NCBI RefSeq assembly: GCF_023101345.1
Contig: NZ_CP095848.1
Coordinates: forward strand, 1,549,501 to 1,613,500
From: Hymenobacter sublimis
Lineage (GTDB): Bacteria; Bacteroidota; Bacteroidia; Cytophagales; Hymenobacteraceae
Direction: 5' to 3'
DNA length: 64,000 nt
Position numbers and translations under genes: made by a program
Notes under the pieces: model-generated
Databases searched by the model: none
What the model saw: only the letters and a program-made list of their open reading frames with translations
What the model was told of the DNA's origin: nothing
In this document: positions 61,623 to 64,000 of the stretch, one piece after another
Position numbering within the stretch: position 1 is the first letter of the stretch
Layout of the letters: each line of letters starts with the position of its first letter

Positions 61623-62324
61623 TTACTGCGGGGGTTGCTGGGGTTCCTGGCGGCCTTTTTTACCGCCGCGGCGCTGCTTGTCGCGCCGGTTATTGTTACC
61701 GCCGCTTCCTCGGCGCACGTCGCGTTCCTGGCGGGGCTGGGGCACGATAAAGGGCGCGGGCCGGCCACCGGTAGTAAACTCAAACAGGTTCTGGGCATCA
61801 ACCTGAGCTGGGTCTAGGGTAAGCTGGCCGCCAGAAAGCTCCTTCAGGTGCTTGAGGATGGTGACGTCCTTGGCGTTTTCCTTGTTATGGGAGCGGTACA
61901 GAAACTTCATGGTCCGCCCAATAATGATGGTGGCCTGCTCCCGTTCGGTGGCGTCTTCCAGGGTTATGGCTTTCTCGATGAGCTGTTCCACGGCTCGACC
62001 GTAGGCCCGTAGCTTGGGGCCTTTGCTGGGGTAAGTTACCCGCTGTGGAGGCGCCATGTTGGCCTGGGCTACCAACGGAAACGGCGCATCAACGTCTAGC
62101 TCGCCGTCGGCCATTTCAAACAGATGGTTCCACACTTTCTGTTGCGATTCAGGCTGGTCGCGCAGGGTAGGCTGGATGCGGAAGATGAGCTGCACGATCT
62201 GCTGAGCCCGGCGGGTGCGCTCAGTGCGGTCCTCTACGTCGCGCAGTTGCTGCACGAGCTGAAAGGTGCTCTGCCCGTACTCGCGCTGGAGCAACTCGTG
62301 TTTATGAAGAGAAGGTAAGGTCAT
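61623..62324 (-). CDS. DUF4290-domain protein
   Basis: The 233-residue protein matches DUF4290, a family largely restricted to Bacteroidetes. Markers are ELLQREYGQSTFQLVQQLRD, RAQQIVQLIFRIQPTLRDQP, the KVWNHLFEMADGELDVDAPF segment, and TIIIGRTMKFLYRSHNKENA. The C-terminal 50 residues are a low-complexity Arg/Gly/Gln-rich tail (RRGSGGNNNRRDKQRRGGKK), which could bind RNA or DNA; that is inference. It starts at the ATG at 62324, the frame being open to 62348, and has a TATATTTG promoter just upstream. It lies upstream of murA, as in related genomes by memory. Confidence 0.85.
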   Translation of the reverse strand: MTLPSLHKHELLQREYGQSTFQLVQQLRDVEDRTERTRRAQQIVQLIFRIQPTLRDQPESQQKVWNHLFEMADGELDVDAPFPLVAQANMAPPQRVTYPSKGPKLRAYGRAVEQLIEKAITLEDATEREQATIIIGRTMKFLYRSHNKENAKDVTILKHLKELSGGQLTLDPAQVDAQNLFEFTTGGRPAPFIVPQPRQERDVRRGSGGNNNRRDKQRRGGKKGRQEPQQPPQ

Positions 62325-62345
62325 GAAAAATTGTATTCGAAGGGC

Positions 62346-62353
62346 CAAATATA
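62346..62353 (-). promoter_or_regulatory. -7 promoter box (TATATTTG) for the DUF4290 gene and murA
   Basis: CAAATATA on the plus strand is an exact minus-strand TAnnTTTG, 22 bp before the ATG at 62324. Confidence 0.55.
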
Positions 62354-62499
62354 CGCCAAACCTTGCCCCAATGGCATCCTATTTTGCACAGGAAGACCAG
62401 CGGCAAGGTTCAGCAGGAATGCATAGCAGGGTAGGGCCGCGCTATCAGCATCTAAAGTAACGCGAATAGGGCAATTTGGGTGCACGGCGCCTAGTATCA

Positions 62500-62566
62500 T
62501 TCCAAGCCAAGCGAGGAGTCCGGCGTGACTTCTTACTGCCACCCAGATTCCTTGCTTGGCTTGGAA
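62500..62566. repeat. 18-bp inverted repeat between the helicase and DUF4290 genes
   Basis: The arm TTCCAAGCCAAGCGAGGA at 62500-62517 pairs with 62549-62566 with one mismatch, loop 31 nt. It resembles a dispersed palindromic element (TCATTCC plus GAGGA type) that I recall from Hymenobacter-like genomes; confirmation needs a genome search. No gene lies in 62354-62580. Confidence 0.65.
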
Positions 62567-62580
62567 GGACACAGAAACAG

Positions 62581-64000
62581 TTAGTGCACCCGCAGTTTGG
62601 CAAAGCTCAGAAGCAGCGTTTTCTCCCCAACTTCCTCAAACAGGATAATGGCTTTAACGGAGCCGGCTTGGTCTTCCAGCTTCGTGACCGTCCCGAACCC
62701 AAACTTGGGATGCTCCACGCGCTGGCCGGTTTGCAGGTTGCTCGTGTCGGAGGGCTTAAAGTCGGCGGGTGGGGAGTACTTGGTAGCAACAGTTTTGCGC
62801 GGGGCCGGCGGCACCAAGTTGCTGCGCCGCTCAAACACGTGCCCAAACGGCGACTCGCCCGGGCCGGCGCTACCCACGGGGCCAGCCGAGAACTTGAAGT
62901 CTACGAACTGCGGGTCGATTTCATCCAGGAAGCGGCTTTTTTCGCAGCTACGCAGGTTGCCCCACTGGTAGCGGGAAGTAGCGTAACTCAGCGTCAGCTT
63001 CTTCTCAGCCCGCGTAATGGCCACGTAAAACAGGCGGCGTTCTTCTTCCAGGTCGGCCCGGGAGGTAATCATCATTTGCGAAGGAAACAGGTTTTCCTCC
63101 ATGCCCACAATGTAGACGTTGCGGAATTCCAGGCCTTTGGCCGAGTGAATAGTCATCAAGGTCACCTGCTCGCCTTCGCTCTGGGCGTCTTTGGTGTCGG
63201 CGTCGGTTACCAGGGCAATATCCTGCAGGAAGGAGGCCAGCGTCTTATCCTCCCGCTCGGGGTCTTCCACGAAGGCCTTGATGCCATTGAGCAGTTCCTG
63301 AATGTTCTCGTAGCGGGAAAGGCCCTCAATGCTCTTGTCGGCGTACAGGTCCTCGATCAGGCCCGAGTTCTTGGCAATAAACTTGGCCGCCTCAAAGGCA
63401 TCATCTTTGGCCGCTACCGCCGTGTAGGCCTTGATCTTCTCGGCAAAATCCACAATCGGGTTGGCCGCCCGGGCGGGCAGGAACTGGTCGGCGTTGGCTA
63501 CTACCTCCCAAATAGTGTGGTTTGATTCCTCGGCCGCGTTAATGAGCTTGGCAATGGTTGTGTCGCCGATGCCACGCTTGGGGTAGTTAATCACCCGACG
63601 CAGGGCCTGCTCGTCGTTGGGGTTTACCGTCAGGCGTAGGTAGGCCACCAAGTCCTTGATTTCCTTGCGCTGGTAGAAGGAGAGGCCCCCAACAATCTTG
63701 TACTTGATATTGAGCTTGCGCAAAGATTCCTCCATGGCCCGGCTCTGGGCGTTGGTGCGGTAGAGGATGGCAAAGTCATCGTAGGACAAGTGGTGGTTCA
63801 TCTTGTCTTCGTAGATGCTGTTGGCTACCAACTTGCCTTCCTCGTTGTCGGAAGCGGCCTTGAATACCTCAATCAGCGGGCCTTCCTCGTTATCCGAGAA
63901 AACGTCCTTGCGCAGCTGGGCCTGGTTGTTTTTGATAACCGAGTTGGCTGCGCGCACAATGTTTTTGGTGGAGCGGTAGTTTTGCTCCAGCTTAAATACC
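62581..64000 (-). CDS. UvrD/PcrA-type superfamily 1 DNA helicase, C-terminal part (cut by window edge)
   Basis: The frame is open to the right edge; about 473 residues of the C-terminal half are visible. The first complete motif is EQNYRSTKNIVRAAN (motif IV region) at the edge, followed by the 2B domain, LMTIHSAKGLEFRNVYIVGM (motif V), and ERRLFYVAITRAEKKLTLSY (motif VI). The C-terminal part has a Pro-rich linker and a Tudor-like end with VEHPKFGFGTVTKLED, as in PcrA. It unwinds DNA in repair and replication. The Walker A end lies outside the window. Confidence 0.9.
   Translation of the reverse strand, partial: VFKLEQNYRSTKNIVRAANSVIKNNQAQLRKDVFSDNEEGPLIEVFKAASDNEEGKLVANSIYEDKMNHHLSYDDFAILYRTNAQSRAMEESLRKLNIKYKIVGGLSFYQRKEIKDLVAYLRLTVNPNDEQALRRVINYPKRGIGDTTIAKLINAAEESNHTIWEVVANADQFLPARAANPIVDFAEKIKAYTAVAAKDDAFEAAKFIAKNSGLIEDLYADKSIEGLSRYENIQELLNGIKAFVEDPEREDKTLASFLQDIALVTDADTKDAQSEGEQVTLMTIHSAKGLEFRNVYIVGMEENLFPSQMMITSRADLEEERRLFYVAITRAEKKLTLSYATSRYQWGNLRSCEKSRFLDEIDPQFVDFKFSAGPVGSAGPGESPFGHVFERRSNLVPPAPRKTVATKYSPPADFKPSDTSNLQTGQRVEHPKFGFGTVTKLEDQAGSVKAIILFEEVGEKTLLLSFAKLRVH

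Overview
The window looks like a chromosomal segment of a GC-rich member of the Bacteroidetes (Cytophagales), most likely Hymenobacter or a close relative. The evidence is family content and promoters. There is a gliding/T9SS type B C-terminal domain, a CarboxypepD_reg plus beta-barrel receptor, BatB/BatC proteins, DUF4290, YwqK-type repeats and a metallophosphoesterase/surface-antigen fusion. Many genes lack a Shine-Dalgarno sequence, and TAnnTTTG -7 promoter boxes recur at 2636, 6810, 18015, 33078, 33195, 33942, 39892, 48417 and 62346. Genus assignment is inference.

Region 1 (1-18 kb) is mostly minus strand and metabolic or envelope related: a DinB-like fragment, pdhB, a MarR-GNAT fusion with a palindromic operator on its own promoter, an OmpA/TPR lipoprotein, PspC, a GT2 glycosyltransferase overlapping ybaB, a T9SS-sorted protein, hutH, hisS, a STAS protein, a DUF2459 protein, and a trio of secreted or outer-membrane genes with long GC-rich leaders that ends in a TonB-receptor-like barrel.

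Region 2 (18.5-28 kb, plus strand) is an envelope export system: HlyD adaptor, TolC channel, ABC ATPase, two MacB/FtsX-type permeases, a sigma-54-dependent response regulator and its histidine kinase. Two sigma-54-like promoters (18621, 21652) each carry a TGTCC-N6-GGACA inverted repeat exactly 80 bp upstream. This predicts that the encoded regulator drives its own operon.

Region 3 (28-48 kb) is housekeeping: a YwqK-repeat protein, thiolase, batB-batC, a tRNA-Ser/Pro/Arg cluster, gyrB, ridA, convergent ppk and ppx separated by a long hairpin, a 1242-residue phosphoesterase/barrel fusion, a sirtuin, a DUF4846 protein, and topA with a histone-H1-like tail.

Region 4 (48.4-57.4 kb, plus strand) is the most unusual part. 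It is a chemosensory operon led by a 1457-residue receptor with no membrane segment. Eight 92-residue HAMP/HAMP-like units, of the kind known from group III (Nik1/Os-1) hybrid kinases, are joined to a methyl-accepting signalling hairpin and a basic Ala/Pro/Lys tail. It is followed by cheW (frame broken at a C7 tract), cheY, a CheB whose receiver has lost its phosphorylation residues, a short CheA without a P2 domain, and a CheC-like phosphatase. No CheR is present in the window.

Region 5 (57.5-64 kb) holds an agmatinase-family ureohydrolase, a small holin-like membrane protein, a DUF4349 lipoprotein, murA with Asp in place of the fosfomycin-target Cys, a DUF4290 protein and the C-terminal part of a UvrD/PcrA helicase cut by the window edge. 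Several intergenic gaps contain long inverted repeats that may be dispersed elements of this genome.
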